A stretch of DNA of 64,000 bases from Robertkochia aurantiaca (GTDB taxonomy: Bacteria > Bacteroidota > Bacteroidia > Flavobacteriales > Flavobacteriaceae), in NCBI RefSeq assembly GCF_020166495.1, contig NZ_JAINZS010000006.1:492782-556781 (forward strand). The letters run 5' to 3'. The notes below the pieces were generated by a model. It was not told the DNA's origin. It was given only the letters and a program-made list of their open reading frames with translations, and ran no database searches. Below are positions 17,205 to 25,372 of this stretch, piece by piece. The position numbers and the translations under genes are program-made. Positions within the stretch are counted from its first letter, which is position 1; each line of letters opens with the position of its first letter.

Positions 17205-18467
17205 TTAATTTCCGCGTATGATCTGCACCGGATCGATTTTTCCTGCTTTTCTTGAGGGCAGGTAGCCAGCCAGGAAAGTTGAAAGCAATGCAAAGGAGAT
17301 TCCAATAAGATAAAACAGCGGATCGTGATTCACCGGATAGGTGGAGATCGTGGGCAGGGCTTCGGTCTCGAAGGGCAAGGTGTCGATAAGGGCCGATAAG
17401 ACATACCCGATCAGCAGGCCGATCACGCCGCCGGTGACTCCTATGATAAGAGCCTGGCTTAAAAAGATACGTGCCACGTCTCTCCCGGTAAAACCGGTTG
17501 CCTTCAGGATAGCGATATCGTTCATCTTTTCGTAAATAAGCATGTTGAGGATATTATAGATCCCGAATCCGGCAACAATCAGCAAGGTGATGGATACCGC
17601 ATAGGTGATCAGGTTCCGTATACTGGTTCCGGTTTCGTACTGGGCATTGGCTTCATTAATATCACGTGCCGAGACCGTGAAGAGCTCTTCGATCTTTTCT
17701 GCCATAACTGTAGCCTTGTTGATATCGTTGAGTTTTACATGTATGTCAGTGATGTGGTTGGCCGGCACTCCCAATACCTTTTGAACGTTTACCAGGTTGG
17801 CAAAACTCTGAACATTGTCGATCTCAGCGATACCGCTTTGATAGATGCCCACCACCTTAAAAAGGAAAAGTTCCCCCGAAATATTGGCCAGTTGTACATG
17901 GTCTCCCACCCCTAATGACAGTTTTTCGGCCAGGCCGGCACCCAGGAGTATGTTATTCGAAGTTCCGGAAAGATCTGAAGGGTCACCCTGGGGGACATAA
18001 TCTCCGAAATTTGATAAGACTGTTTCCTGCTCAGCGTCGATCCCGGTCAGGTTTCCTCCGATTTCGATAGATCCGGAGAGGTAAAAAACCTGACTGTTCA
18101 CCCTGGGGGTAGCCCCTCTGACCTCAGGATTGGTATTCAGCCATTCCATCAGTGGAAGAGCATTACGAATTTTTTGCGGTTGTCTTTTGGGTTTCACGGA
18201 ACTGATAACTTTCAGGTCGTTTTTTAAACCGTCTAAATAGTCCAAAGGCTGTTTGTCAGAAGCCCGTATCTCGTTATATATATGGATATGAGGTGTCTGA
18301 TTGAGAATAAGATCATCAAGCATGGTATTCAGTCCGGTCATGAAACTGACCAAAGTGATGTAAGCCCCGATTCCGAAGGTTACCCCAAGAGCAGCCGTGA
18401 CCGTGCTTTTCAGCTTGCTGAGCAAATGGGTTCTGGCAATACTTAATGATACGCTCCAGTGGTTCAT
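17205..18467 (-). CDS. FtsX/MacB-family ABC permease
   Basis: A 420-residue membrane protein with one N-terminal membrane helix (about residues 20-42), a large periplasmic domain (about 45-280) and three C-terminal helices. This is the FtsX/MacB permease layout. Its end resembles family members that terminate just after the last helix (LPSRKAGKIDPVQIIRGN). It overlaps the adaptor gene by 4 nt and precedes the ATPase by 12 nt. Confidence 0.9.
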   Translation of the reverse strand: MNHWSVSLSIARTHLLSKLKSTVTAALGVTFGIGAYITLVSFMTGLNTMLDDLILNQTPHIHIYNEIRASDKQPLDYLDGLKNDLKVISSVKPKRQPQKIRNALPLMEWLNTNPEVRGATPRVNSQVFYLSGSIEIGGNLTGIDAEQETVLSNFGDYVPQGDPSDLSGTSNNILLGAGLAEKLSLGVGDHVQLANISGELFLFKVVGIYQSGIAEIDNVQSFANLVNVQKVLGVPANHITDIHVKLNDINKATVMAEKIEELFTVSARDINEANAQYETGTSIRNLITYAVSITLLIVAGFGIYNILNMLIYEKMNDIAILKATGFTGRDVARIFLSQALIIGVTGGVIGLLIGYVLSALIDTLPFETEALPTISTYPVNHDPLFYLIGISFALLSTFLAGYLPSRKAGKIDPVQIIRGN

Positions 18468-19546
18468 CGTTCGGGCATATAAATGCGGGTTGTTGAATCG
18501 ATTCCTTCCAGTATCTCGGTCTTTTCAAGGTTGGAGATTCCTGTTTTAACGGGCACAAGGCCCCGGTCTGTCAACACCTTTCCTGAAGCGAGGTATTCCC
18601 GCGGAATTGTCAGGGTGTTTCTCCTTGTTTCGATGATGATATTGGCTTCCCCTGCCAGTCCCGGATACAATCTTTCCGGAGGCTTTATAAATTCACCTTC
18701 GACAGTAAAGGTCTGATTCCTGATATCTTTGCTTGGCAGCACTTGCTTGACACGTATCTCAAAGATCTCTTGGGGGTAAGCATCCAGAGAAACAAAGGCT
18801 TTCTGACCGGGACTTACTCTTACAATATCGGTTTCGTCGACCAGCATCTCCACCAGAAAGTGATGACTGCTTCCAACACTGCCCAGAGGTTCCTGTGGGT
18901 TTACTTTTTCACCCGGTTCCTTGGTCAGCGAATATACCACTCCGTCAATACGACTTTTTATGGTAAAATCTCCTTCGGTGATCAGGCTGGCTCTGTAATT
19001 ATTTTCGGCCGTTTTCAGGGCGGTCTTCAATTCGTGCTTCATACGGTCATAGCGGTTTTGCAGCAGTTCAAACTGATTCCCCGACAGCTCATATTGCAGT
19101 TTTCTGGTGTCGTAATCATTCTTTGATCCGATCTGGTTCTCCCAAAGATTTTTTTGACGGAAGAAGTTCACCGAATCATTGCGGTATTTGAGGTAGGCCG
19201 TTTGCAGTTCCTGCTCGAGTTCCTGAAGCAGGGTATGACTGCCCAGGTAGTTTCTGCGGGCCAGTTCAAGAGCCAGTTTGGCATTTTCCTTTGAGATCTC
19301 AGGGGTGTCGTTTATGATCTGGATCAATTTCTGATTCCGGCGAACGGTATCTCCCTCCCTGACCAGGTTCCGGTCGATTATACCACTCACCCTTGCGTAT
19401 AACTGGTACAAGCTGTCAGGACGAACCGTAACAGAGGCGTATACAGCAGTTGTGAGGTCTGTTTTTTCAGGAAAAACACCCTCCTTTTCCCCTTTACAGG
19501 AGAAAATAATCAAAAAGACTATAAAAATGGCAGCTGTTGTTCTCAT
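18464..19546 (-). CDS. HlyD/RND-type periplasmic adaptor lipoprotein
   Basis: Membrane-fusion protein of 360 residues that links the ABC permease to the outer envelope. A lipoprotein signal ends in IFSC with Cys17. The lipoyl halves (RNQKLIQIIN and KSRIDGVVYSLTKEPGEKV) flank a coiled-coil hairpin at about 80-175, followed by a beta-barrel domain. It is the first gene of the minus-strand operon. The divergent region to the Usp gene holds an FNR/CRP-like dyad, but no convincing -7 faces this gene. No TolC homologue is in the window. Confidence 0.9.
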   Translation of the reverse strand: MRTTAAIFIVFLIIFSCKGEKEGVFPEKTDLTTAVYASVTVRPDSLYQLYARVSGIIDRNLVREGDTVRRNQKLIQIINDTPEISKENAKLALELARRNYLGSHTLLQELEQELQTAYLKYRNDSVNFFRQKNLWENQIGSKNDYDTRKLQYELSGNQFELLQNRYDRMKHELKTALKTAENNYRASLITEGDFTIKSRIDGVVYSLTKEPGEKVNPQEPLGSVGSSHHFLVEMLVDETDIVRVSPGQKAFVSLDAYPQEIFEIRVKQVLPSKDIRNQTFTVEGEFIKPPERLYPGLAGEANIIIETRRNTLTIPREYLASGKVLTDRGLVPVKTGISNLEKTEILEGIDSTTRIYMPER

Positions 19547-19598
19547 GATCTCAAAGTCAGGCCAATTTCAAATGTCTCACTTTTAAGGGACTATGGAA

Positions 19599-19643
19599 AT
19601 GACAATTATCATTAGAGATGAGGTCTGAAAAATCCTATATTTG
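19599..19643 (+). promoter_or_regulatory. FNR/CRP-like dyad and -7 element before the first usp gene
   Basis: ATGACAATTATCAT (19599-19612, core TGAC-AATT-ATCA) is followed after 24 nt by TATATTTG at 19636-19643, an exact match to the -7 consensus TAnnTTTG. No TTG occurs at -33. With a start about four bases after the -7 element, the dyad centre falls near -41.5, the classical class II activator position. This is the best-formed of the four examples. Confidence 0.7.
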
Positions 19644-19672
19644 ATAGTATTAACAATCAAACTTTAGAAACC

Positions 19673-20503
19673 ATGAAAAGGATCTTAGTACCTACAGATT
19701 TTTCAGAGCAGGCCCAATATGCTTTGAGAGTCGCAGCAGATCTTGCAAAGAAATACCAGGCGAAACTTTATTTACTGCACATGCTGGGGATTTCTCAGAC
19801 GCTCATTACCAAAGATGAATCCAAATCACAGGCTGAGGCTATTTATTATATGGAACTGGCAAAGAAGCGATTCGCAGAATTGCTCGAAAAGGATTTCCTG
19901 AAAGGTGTTGAGGTGGAAACCATCGTACAGAATTACACCATTTTTTCAGAGATCAATTCGTTGGCACATGATAAGGGAATTGACCTTATTGTAATGGGGT
20001 CTCACGGAACGGGAAATCTCAACGATTTCTTTGTGGGTTCCAATACGGAAAAGGTGGTTCGTACTTCAGATTTCCCGGTATTAGTCATCAAGGATGAAAG
20101 ACCGGATCTGAAGTTGGAAAAGGCGGTTTTTGCCCTCGACTTCGATTCCGAGAATATGAAGGCTTTCAAAAAAGGAGTGTCGTTTTTCGAAAATCTGGGG
20201 GCTGAGGTTGAATTGTTGTATGTCAATCTTCCAAACGAGAAATTCAGAAGCAGTATGGAAATTCATGAAAAGGTTGAAGAGTTCATGAAGGCAGCAGGAA
20301 GGGAGGCCGATGTTTCAAAGGTCAGCGTGAGAAGTGATTATACGGTAGAGAACGGAATTTATAATTTTGTAAAGGAAAAAGGGGCAGATGTTATCGGTAT
20401 TCCGACTCACGGTCGCCGAGGATTATCGCATTTCTTCCTTGGAAGTATCGGTGAAGACCTGGCGAATCATGCCAAGGTTCCTGTACTGACCTTTAAAATA
20501 TAA
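19673..20503 (+). CDS. Universal stress protein, two intact Usp domains
   Basis: A 276-residue tandem UspA protein. Domain one (about 1-145) ends with the ATP-binding motif G-x2-G-x9-GS (GSHGTGNLNDFFVGS). Domain two (about 150-276) keeps GRRGLSHFFLGS, so both halves may bind nucleotide, unlike the three other Usp proteins here. Family members respond to starvation, oxygen limitation and other stress. It is a single gene under its own dyad-bearing promoter and faces a convergent thioredoxin gene. Confidence 0.92.
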   Translation: MKRILVPTDFSEQAQYALRVAADLAKKYQAKLYLLHMLGISQTLITKDESKSQAEAIYYMELAKKRFAELLEKDFLKGVEVETIVQNYTIFSEINSLAHDKGIDLIVMGSHGTGNLNDFFVGSNTEKVVRTSDFPVLVIKDERPDLKLEKAVFALDFDSENMKAFKKGVSFFENLGAEVELLYVNLPNEKFRSSMEIHEKVEEFMKAAGREADVSKVSVRSDYTVENGIYNFVKEKGADVIGIPTHGRRGLSHFFLGSIGEDLANHAKVPVLTFKI

Positions 20504-20535
20504 ATGACCTGGTGGCAGTCGGCAGAACTTTCATC

Positions 20536-20835
20536 TTAAAGGTTGGCTTCGATCACCTTCAGGATATCCTGCTTGGGAAGAACTCCTGACTGCCGCCATT
20601 TTATCTCACCGTTTTTGAAAAGAATCATGGTGGGAACTCCTCTTACATTGAACTTGTTAGATAAGGCTTGATTTTTATCGACATCGATTTTTACGATCTT
20701 GACCTGTTCTCCCATTTCTTCCTTCACCTCCTTAAGAACCGGAGCCAGCATTTTACAAGGACCGCACCATTCGGCATGAAAATCTACCAGTACGGGTGTT
20801 TCAGAAGCTACGATGGCATTGAAATTACTCTTCAT
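20536..20835 (-). CDS. Thioredoxin
   Basis: A 99-residue thioredoxin with the active site WCGPCK (Cys24 and Cys27), cis-proline segment GVPTMILF and no signal peptide, so it is cytoplasmic. It reduces disulphides at the expense of thioredoxin reductase. The length is slightly below the usual 105-110 residues because the N-terminus is short. It is a lone minus-strand gene between two plus-strand stress genes. Its usual reductase partner is not in the window. Confidence 0.92.
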   Translation of the reverse strand: MKSNFNAIVASETPVLVDFHAEWCGPCKMLAPVLKEVKEEMGEQVKIVKIDVDKNQALSNKFNVRGVPTMILFKNGEIKWRQSGVLPKQDILKVIEANL

Positions 20836-20930
20836 GATTATTTCAGGTTTTAGATTTAAAAGTAACCATTAGAAATTTTATTTAAAAGTGAATTGTCTTC
20901 TGTTTTTGACACTTTTTGAGAATTAAAGTG

Positions 20931-20962
20931 TTGCTTTTCAATGTATTGCGATCATATTTTTT
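20931..20962 (+). promoter_or_regulatory. Possible promoter of the DUF302 gene
   Basis: TTG at 20931-20933 and TATTTTTT at 20955-20962 are separated by 21 nt, within the range for Bacteroidota promoters. The -7 element differs from TAnnTTTG in its last base. No FNR/CRP-like dyad is present here. The start codon is 37 nt downstream. Confidence 0.35.
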
Positions 20963-20998
20963 TAAATTTAAGGAGCAACATAACCAAAAAATCTAAAC

Positions 20999-21388
20999 AT
21001 GAGTTACTATCATAGTCTGGAATTGAAAGATAAAGATTTCAATGCCGTGGTTGAGGCAACCAAAGAGGCGTTAAGCAAGGAAGGTTTCGGTGTTCTGACC
21101 GAGATCGATATTAAGGCTACGATGAAAAAGAAATTAGATGCCGATATGAATGATTACATGATTCTCGGAGCCTGCAATCCTGAATTTGCCTATAAGGCCC
21201 TTCAGGCCGAAGATAAGATCGGGACCATGCTTCCTTGTAATGTGATCGTGCAGGCCGGAAAAGATTCGGTCGAGGTTTCGGTCGTTGATCCCCTGGCATC
21301 CATGCAGGCAGTGCGAAATGAAGATCTGTCTGAGATCGCTTCTACGGTGAATGATAAGCTCAAAAAAGTTCTCGATCACCTGAGATGA
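20999..21388 (+). CDS. DUF302-family protein
   Basis: A 129-residue protein made of a single DUF302 domain. It is recognised by the GFGVLTEIDIKATMKKKLDAD start, the LGACNPEFAYKAL middle and the LPCNVIVQ strand. The GACNP cysteine is a conserved feature of the family, whose biochemical role is not established. It has no signal peptide. Related genes are often found beside universal stress and redox genes, as here. It is followed after 80 nt by the second usp gene and its promoter. Confidence 0.85.
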   Translation: MSYYHSLELKDKDFNAVVEATKEALSKEGFGVLTEIDIKATMKKKLDADMNDYMILGACNPEFAYKALQAEDKIGTMLPCNVIVQAGKDSVEVSVVDPLASMQAVRNEDLSEIASTVNDKLKKVLDHLR

Positions 21389-21447
21389 TAATTGTCTTAC
21401 CTCCTGATATTTATCATGAGTAGTCGTTAATGCTTTCTGTAACTTAA
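21386..21447 (+). promoter_or_regulatory. FNR/CRP-like dyads before the three-gene usp cluster
   Basis: The core TGATATTTATCA at 21405-21416 is a perfect TGAT-N4-ATCA dyad. A weaker copy, TGATAATTGTCT, lies at 21386-21397, centre to centre 19 bp away. TAACTTAA at 21440-21447 is a partial -7 element, 23 nt after the stronger core, the same distance as in the other promoters. The weaker copy overlaps the DUF302 stop codon. The downstream cluster starts at 21469. Confidence 0.55.
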
Positions 21448-21468
21448 TCCTTAGACAAACCGATTCAT

Positions 21469-22326
21469 ATGAAGAAGATTCTACTTCCCACCGATTTTAG
21501 TGAAAACGCGTGGAACGCCATTGCCTACGCCATGCAGCTGTTTCATGACGATCGCTGTGAGTTTATATTACTACATACCTACGTGCCTGCTTTTTACAGG
21601 GTGGATTATGCCCTCGGCGGACCTGCATATTCAGGGATCGATGATGCGATGATACAGGCGACGATTTCCGGGCTGGAGCGTACGGTAAGCAGAATCGAAG
21701 AAGAGTTTCCCAACCTCAGGCACACTTTCCATCAGCGTTATGCCTTTAATCTTCTGACCGACGAGATCAGTGAGATCACGGCTGAAGAAGATATAGACCT
21801 GGTTCTGATGGGAACCAAAGGAGCTACCGGAGCTGAAAAGGTGTTATTCGGCAGCAATGCCGTTTTTACCCTGAGAAAATCAAAAGCTCCCGTGCTGCTT
21901 ATCCCCGCAGGTTACAAATACAGTAAACCAAAGCACATCGTGTTTCCAACCGATTACCTGCGTGTTTATGAAGCAGCTGAATTAAAACCCATGACCTCAA
22001 TCCTGAATAAGTTCAAAGCCACACTTACGGTATTGCGTGTAGAGGAAGATGAAGAGGAACTGACCGAAAAACAACAAAGTAACCGGGACAGATTGGCTGA
22101 ATGCCTGGGAGATATCAGATATATATTCGAAAAAGTCGAAGATGGTGTCATGCCTACCGCTGTTGAGAAATATGTGGAAGATCATCCCTGTGATATGCTG
22201 GTAATGCTCAACCGTAAGCATTCGTTTATCGAAAGATTGTTGTTACGGCAGAACGTTGATACCCTGGGCTTCGAACTCGATATACCCTTTCTGGTTATAC
22301 AAAGCAATGCGAAATTAAATGTCTGA
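21469..22326 (+). CDS. Universal stress protein with degenerate second domain
   Basis: A 285-residue tandem Usp protein. The first domain has the complete nucleotide motif GTKGATGAEKVLFGSN (G-x2-G-x9-GS) near residue 123. In the second domain this motif is replaced by RKHSFIERLLLRQN, related to the KHGFFE stretch of the next two proteins. It is the first of three adjacent usp genes and overlaps the next by 8 nt. ATP binding by domain one is likely; domain two may be structural. Confidence 0.9.
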   Translation: MKKILLPTDFSENAWNAIAYAMQLFHDDRCEFILLHTYVPAFYRVDYALGGPAYSGIDDAMIQATISGLERTVSRIEEEFPNLRHTFHQRYAFNLLTDEISEITAEEDIDLVLMGTKGATGAEKVLFGSNAVFTLRKSKAPVLLIPAGYKYSKPKHIVFPTDYLRVYEAAELKPMTSILNKFKATLTVLRVEEDEEELTEKQQSNRDRLAECLGDIRYIFEKVEDGVMPTAVEKYVEDHPCDMLVMLNRKHSFIERLLLRQNVDTLGFELDIPFLVIQSNAKLNV

Positions 22327-23179
22327 AATAATGAAAAAGATATTATTACCAACCGATTTTTCCGAGACCTCTGTCAATGCGATACGGTATGCATTTAACC
22401 TGTTTAACGATACAGAAGCTGAAATGCATCTTGTTCATGCTTTTGATGTGGCTCCTTCAACCCTGGGTGTGACCAGGGAAGAGAAATTGAAGACTCATTT
22501 TTATGAGGTGACAGAGGCACAGGCAAAAGAAGAAATGAAAAAACTGTTGGATCGTATTAAAACAGAGTTTCCGGAAAGAAAAGGAAAGATCAGGGCTTTT
22601 ACCACTCCCAATGATCTGATGGATGCCGTGCCGAATGCCATAAAGGAATTGCAGGCAGACCTCGTTCTGATGGGAACTAAAGGGGCTACAGGTGCCCAGG
22701 AGGTATTTTTGGGCAGTAACGCCGTGAAGGTTATGAAACGGTTGAAAAATATCCCGCTGTTGTTGGTTCCGGGGAAAGCTACCTATACCGAATTGAAACA
22801 TATCGTTTTCTTTAATGATCTCAGGAGGCATTTTGAAAAGGAAGAAGTGCAACCCATGGTTGACCTGGCAAAACTCGGCAATGCTGAGATCTCGCTGGTT
22901 TATCTCAAACATGTGAATGAACTTACTCCTGAACAGGAGAAAAATAAGGAAGAATTAAAGCACTTGCTGAAAGAAATGGAAACCAGAGAGCTGGTGATGG
23001 CTTTGGAAGATGAGGTCAACCAGGTGATCACAGATTTTACAGCCAAAGAAAATGTGAATTTGCTGGCGATGATCAGAAACAAGCATGGTTTTTTTGAAAA
23101 GATCTTCAGGGAACCCGTGATATCAAAAGTAGCCTTCCATACCGAAGTTCCCTTTTTGGTTATTCCTGAAATCCCTTAA
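22319..23179 (+). CDS. Universal stress protein with degenerate second domain
   Basis: A 286-residue tandem Usp protein. The N-terminal domain keeps GTKGATGAQEVFLGSN. The C-terminal domain has NKHGFFEKIFREP in place of the nucleotide loop. ATG 22319 overlaps the preceding gene by 8 nt; a second in-frame ATG at 22331 is a possible start just before KKILLPTDFSE, where the family begins. It is the middle member of a tandem array that clearly arose by duplication. Confidence 0.9.
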   Translation: MSEIMKKILLPTDFSETSVNAIRYAFNLFNDTEAEMHLVHAFDVAPSTLGVTREEKLKTHFYEVTEAQAKEEMKKLLDRIKTEFPERKGKIRAFTTPNDLMDAVPNAIKELQADLVLMGTKGATGAQEVFLGSNAVKVMKRLKNIPLLLVPGKATYTELKHIVFFNDLRRHFEKEEVQPMVDLAKLGNAEISLVYLKHVNELTPEQEKNKEELKHLLKEMETRELVMALEDEVNQVITDFTAKENVNLLAMIRNKHGFFEKIFREPVISKVAFHTEVPFLVIPEIP

Positions 23180-23192
23180 AAACCATTAAAAG

Positions 23193-24035
23193 ATGAAGCG
23201 CATAGTATTACCTACTGATTTTTCTGATAATTCCCGGCACGCCATCGCCTGTGCTCTTGATATCTTCCGTGAAGAGCATTGTGAGTTCATTTTGCTTAAT
23301 GTATTTGGTGCCGATGTGTACTCAACAGCGAATACCATGGCCCTTCAGTCAGGAGATGCGGTGCTTGATGCTGTAATAAAAAGATCAGAGCGTGATCTTG
23401 AGAATCTCAGGCAGATGCTTGAGAATAAAAAGAGTGAGTCTCACAGCTTCCGAACGGTTTCGCGCTACAGCTTTATTTCTGAAGCGATCAATTCATTGCT
23501 GAAAGAAGAGCGAATCGACCTGGTGGTGATGGGAACCAAAGGGGCTACGGGGGCTCGTGAAATATGGTTCGGGAGTAATACCGTCACCGTAATGGAAAAT
23601 GTTACAGGTTGTCCCGTGCTGGCAATTCCGGCCAGTTACCACTACAAACGACCCGGCGAAATCTTATTCCCCTCATCCTTCGAGTATCGCTACCGGGAAG
23701 AGGAAGTTGAAGCCGTATGCGAACTGGCCAGGAAGTTTAAGGCAGCGGTAAGGGTGATGCATATTTCTGAGGAAGATGTGCTCAGCAAGGAGCAGCGGGA
23801 AAACAAGCAAAGGCTGATGCAGTATTTTGAACCATTGGAATGCTCCAGCCACACCCTGAGCAATTTCGAACCTGAAACGGCAATCAGGTGCTTTGTTCAG
23901 GCCAGAGATATAGATATGATCGCCCTGGTGAATCATAAACACGGATTTTTTGAAAGTATCTTCAGAAAATCCACCGTAAAGGAATTGGGGTACCATTCAA
24001 CCGTACCCCTGTTAGTAATGCATAGAAAAGAATAA
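23193..24035 (+). CDS. Universal stress protein with degenerate second domain
   Basis: A 280-residue tandem Usp protein starting MKRIVLPTDFSD. Domain one has the intact GTKGATGAREIWFGSN motif. Domain two has NHKHGFFESIFRKS instead of a nucleotide loop, the same replacement as in its two upstream neighbours. It begins 13 nt after the previous stop and is followed 18 nt later by a small unknown gene, so the four are probably one transcript. Confidence 0.9.
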   Translation: MKRIVLPTDFSDNSRHAIACALDIFREEHCEFILLNVFGADVYSTANTMALQSGDAVLDAVIKRSERDLENLRQMLENKKSESHSFRTVSRYSFISEAINSLLKEERIDLVVMGTKGATGAREIWFGSNTVTVMENVTGCPVLAIPASYHYKRPGEILFPSSFEYRYREEEVEAVCELARKFKAAVRVMHISEEDVLSKEQRENKQRLMQYFEPLECSSHTLSNFEPETAIRCFVQARDIDMIALVNHKHGFFESIFRKSTVKELGYHSTVPLLVMHRKE

Positions 24036-24053
24036 TTTAAAATTGTAATTGTC

Positions 24054-24458
24054 ATGAAGAAAATCGGAGTTTGGATGGATAAGGAAAAAGCACATCTCGT
24101 GCATCTCGATGGAGATGGAGAAAGAATGGAGACCATTATGTCAAATGTGGAAGACTATAATGCCGTGGGAGGCGCACGTCATAAAAATAAATGGGGTCCC
24201 CAGGACCAGGTACACGACAGCACCTATACCGAAAGAGAAAAGCACCAGATGAAACGCTACTTCCGCGATCTGGCAGATACCTTAAAGGGAGCTGATGCGA
24301 TTGCCTTGTTCGGGCCTGCAGAAACCAACGTGAAGTTTGAAAAATTCCTGAAAGAAAATCACAAACAGTTAAGTGAAAAGATAGAGGGTGTTGAAAAGGC
24401 AGACAGCATGACCGATAACCAGGTGAAGGCACTTGTAAGGGATTATTTTAAGAACTGA
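24054..24458 (+). CDS. Small eRF1-like (baeRF-type) protein of unknown role
   Basis: A 134-residue protein with the start KKIGVWMDKEKAHLVHLDG and a central FGPAETNVKFEKFL. The latter resembles the GPG-containing strand-loop of the eRF1 domain 2/host-attachment superfamily that Bacteroidota baeRF proteins share. The assignment rests on this pattern only. It is the last gene of the usp cluster and is followed by a strong terminator-like hairpin at 24482. A link to ribosome hibernation or translation under stress is speculative. Confidence 0.7.
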   Translation: MKKIGVWMDKEKAHLVHLDGDGERMETIMSNVEDYNAVGGARHKNKWGPQDQVHDSTYTEREKHQMKRYFRDLADTLKGADAIALFGPAETNVKFEKFLKENHKQLSEKIEGVEKADSMTDNQVKALVRDYFKN

Positions 24459-24481
24459 TACAATTCAGCTTAAAACACTTA

Positions 24482-24510
24482 AGGAAGCCGGAATCCCGGC
24501 TTCCTCTTTA
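24482..24510 (+). terminator. Terminator-like hairpin after the usp cluster
   Basis: Perfect 10-bp stem AGGAAGCCGG / CCGGCTTCCT with loop AATC, followed by a weak T stretch (CTTTAAAT). It lies 23 nt after the stop of the small eRF1-like gene and before the ATP-cone gene. The short T run makes efficient factor-independent termination uncertain. Confidence 0.65.
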
Positions 24511-24529
24511 AATATGAATATGATCGATC

Positions 24530-25372
24530 ATGGAATCGCCACCGGCAGAACACATACAGGTAAAGAAATCCACTGGTGAATCGGTGCCGTTTTCCGTTGA
24601 TAAACTACGGCGGTCATTAAAAAAATCAGGGGCCTCACATCAGGAAGTCGAAAAGATCCTTGATAAACTTAAAGACGAGGTGTACAGCGGTATCACGACC
24701 GGGGAATTATATGCCCGCTCCTATGCCCTGCTCCGCCAGCTGCATTCGGTCTATGCCTGCAAATATAAATTAAAGACCGCCCTTTACGAACTGGGCCCCA
24801 GCGGCTTTCCCTTTGAACAGCTTATTGCAGGAATACTTAAATATTCTGGATACGAGACAATGACCGGACAATTATTTCACGGTCGTTGTGTAACACATGA
24901 GGTGGATGTGGTGGCTAAAAAAAATGGTGACACCACTTTGATAGAGTGCAAGTTTCATTCTGAGGAAGGCATCAAATGCAATGTGAAGGTTCCGCTGTAT
25001 ATCAGATCGCGATTTAATGATATCAAGGAGGTGTGGAAGGAAAAAGGCGCGTTACGGCCCTGGTTGGCTACCAATACCCGGTTCACGGCCGATGCCCTTC
25101 AATACGGGAAATGTTCCGGCTTGTACCTGATGAGCTGGGATTATCCCGAAGGTGATGCCCTCAGAGACCGGCTTGACCGGCTTGGATTATACCCCATCAC
25201 GGTTTCGGGCTTTCTCTTTTCGGCTGAAAAGGAATTTCTTCTGGATAAGAACATAGTGCTGGGAAAGCAACTGCTTAAAGAGCCATTCATGCTGGATCAT
25301 GCCGGACTCCCGGAAGAGAGGAAAGCGAGGGTGCTCGAAGAATTTAAAAGTCTTTGTAATCATGGAGAATGA
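24530..25372 (+). CDS. ATP-cone plus Mrr-like PD-(D/E)XK nuclease fusion
   Basis: A 280-residue protein with two recognisable parts. Residues about 8-85 form an ATP-cone (VKKSTGESVPFSVDKLRRSL), the regulatory nucleotide-binding domain of ribonucleotide reductases and NrdR. Residues about 90-215 have the restriction-endonuclease-like core EVDVVAKK...TLIECK, with Asp126, Glu139 and Lys141 as the likely metal-site triad. No methyltransferase or helicase is nearby, so it is not a classical restriction system. It overlaps the beta-CASP hydrolase gene by 11 nt. A nucleotide-gated nuclease under stress is an inference. Confidence 0.85.
   Translation: MESPPAEHIQVKKSTGESVPFSVDKLRRSLKKSGASHQEVEKILDKLKDEVYSGITTGELYARSYALLRQLHSVYACKYKLKTALYELGPSGFPFEQLIAGILKYSGYETMTGQLFHGRCVTHEVDVVAKKNGDTTLIECKFHSEEGIKCNVKVPLYIRSRFNDIKEVWKEKGALRPWLATNTRFTADALQYGKCSGLYLMSWDYPEGDALRDRLDRLGLYPITVSGFLFSAEKEFLLDKNIVLGKQLLKEPFMLDHAGLPEERKARVLEEFKSLCNHGE

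Noticed and set aside
24530..25372. Type IV restriction system or defence island
   Set aside because: Only the nuclease-like fusion is present; no helicase, methyltransferase or other defence gene lies nearby, and the neighbours are stress genes.
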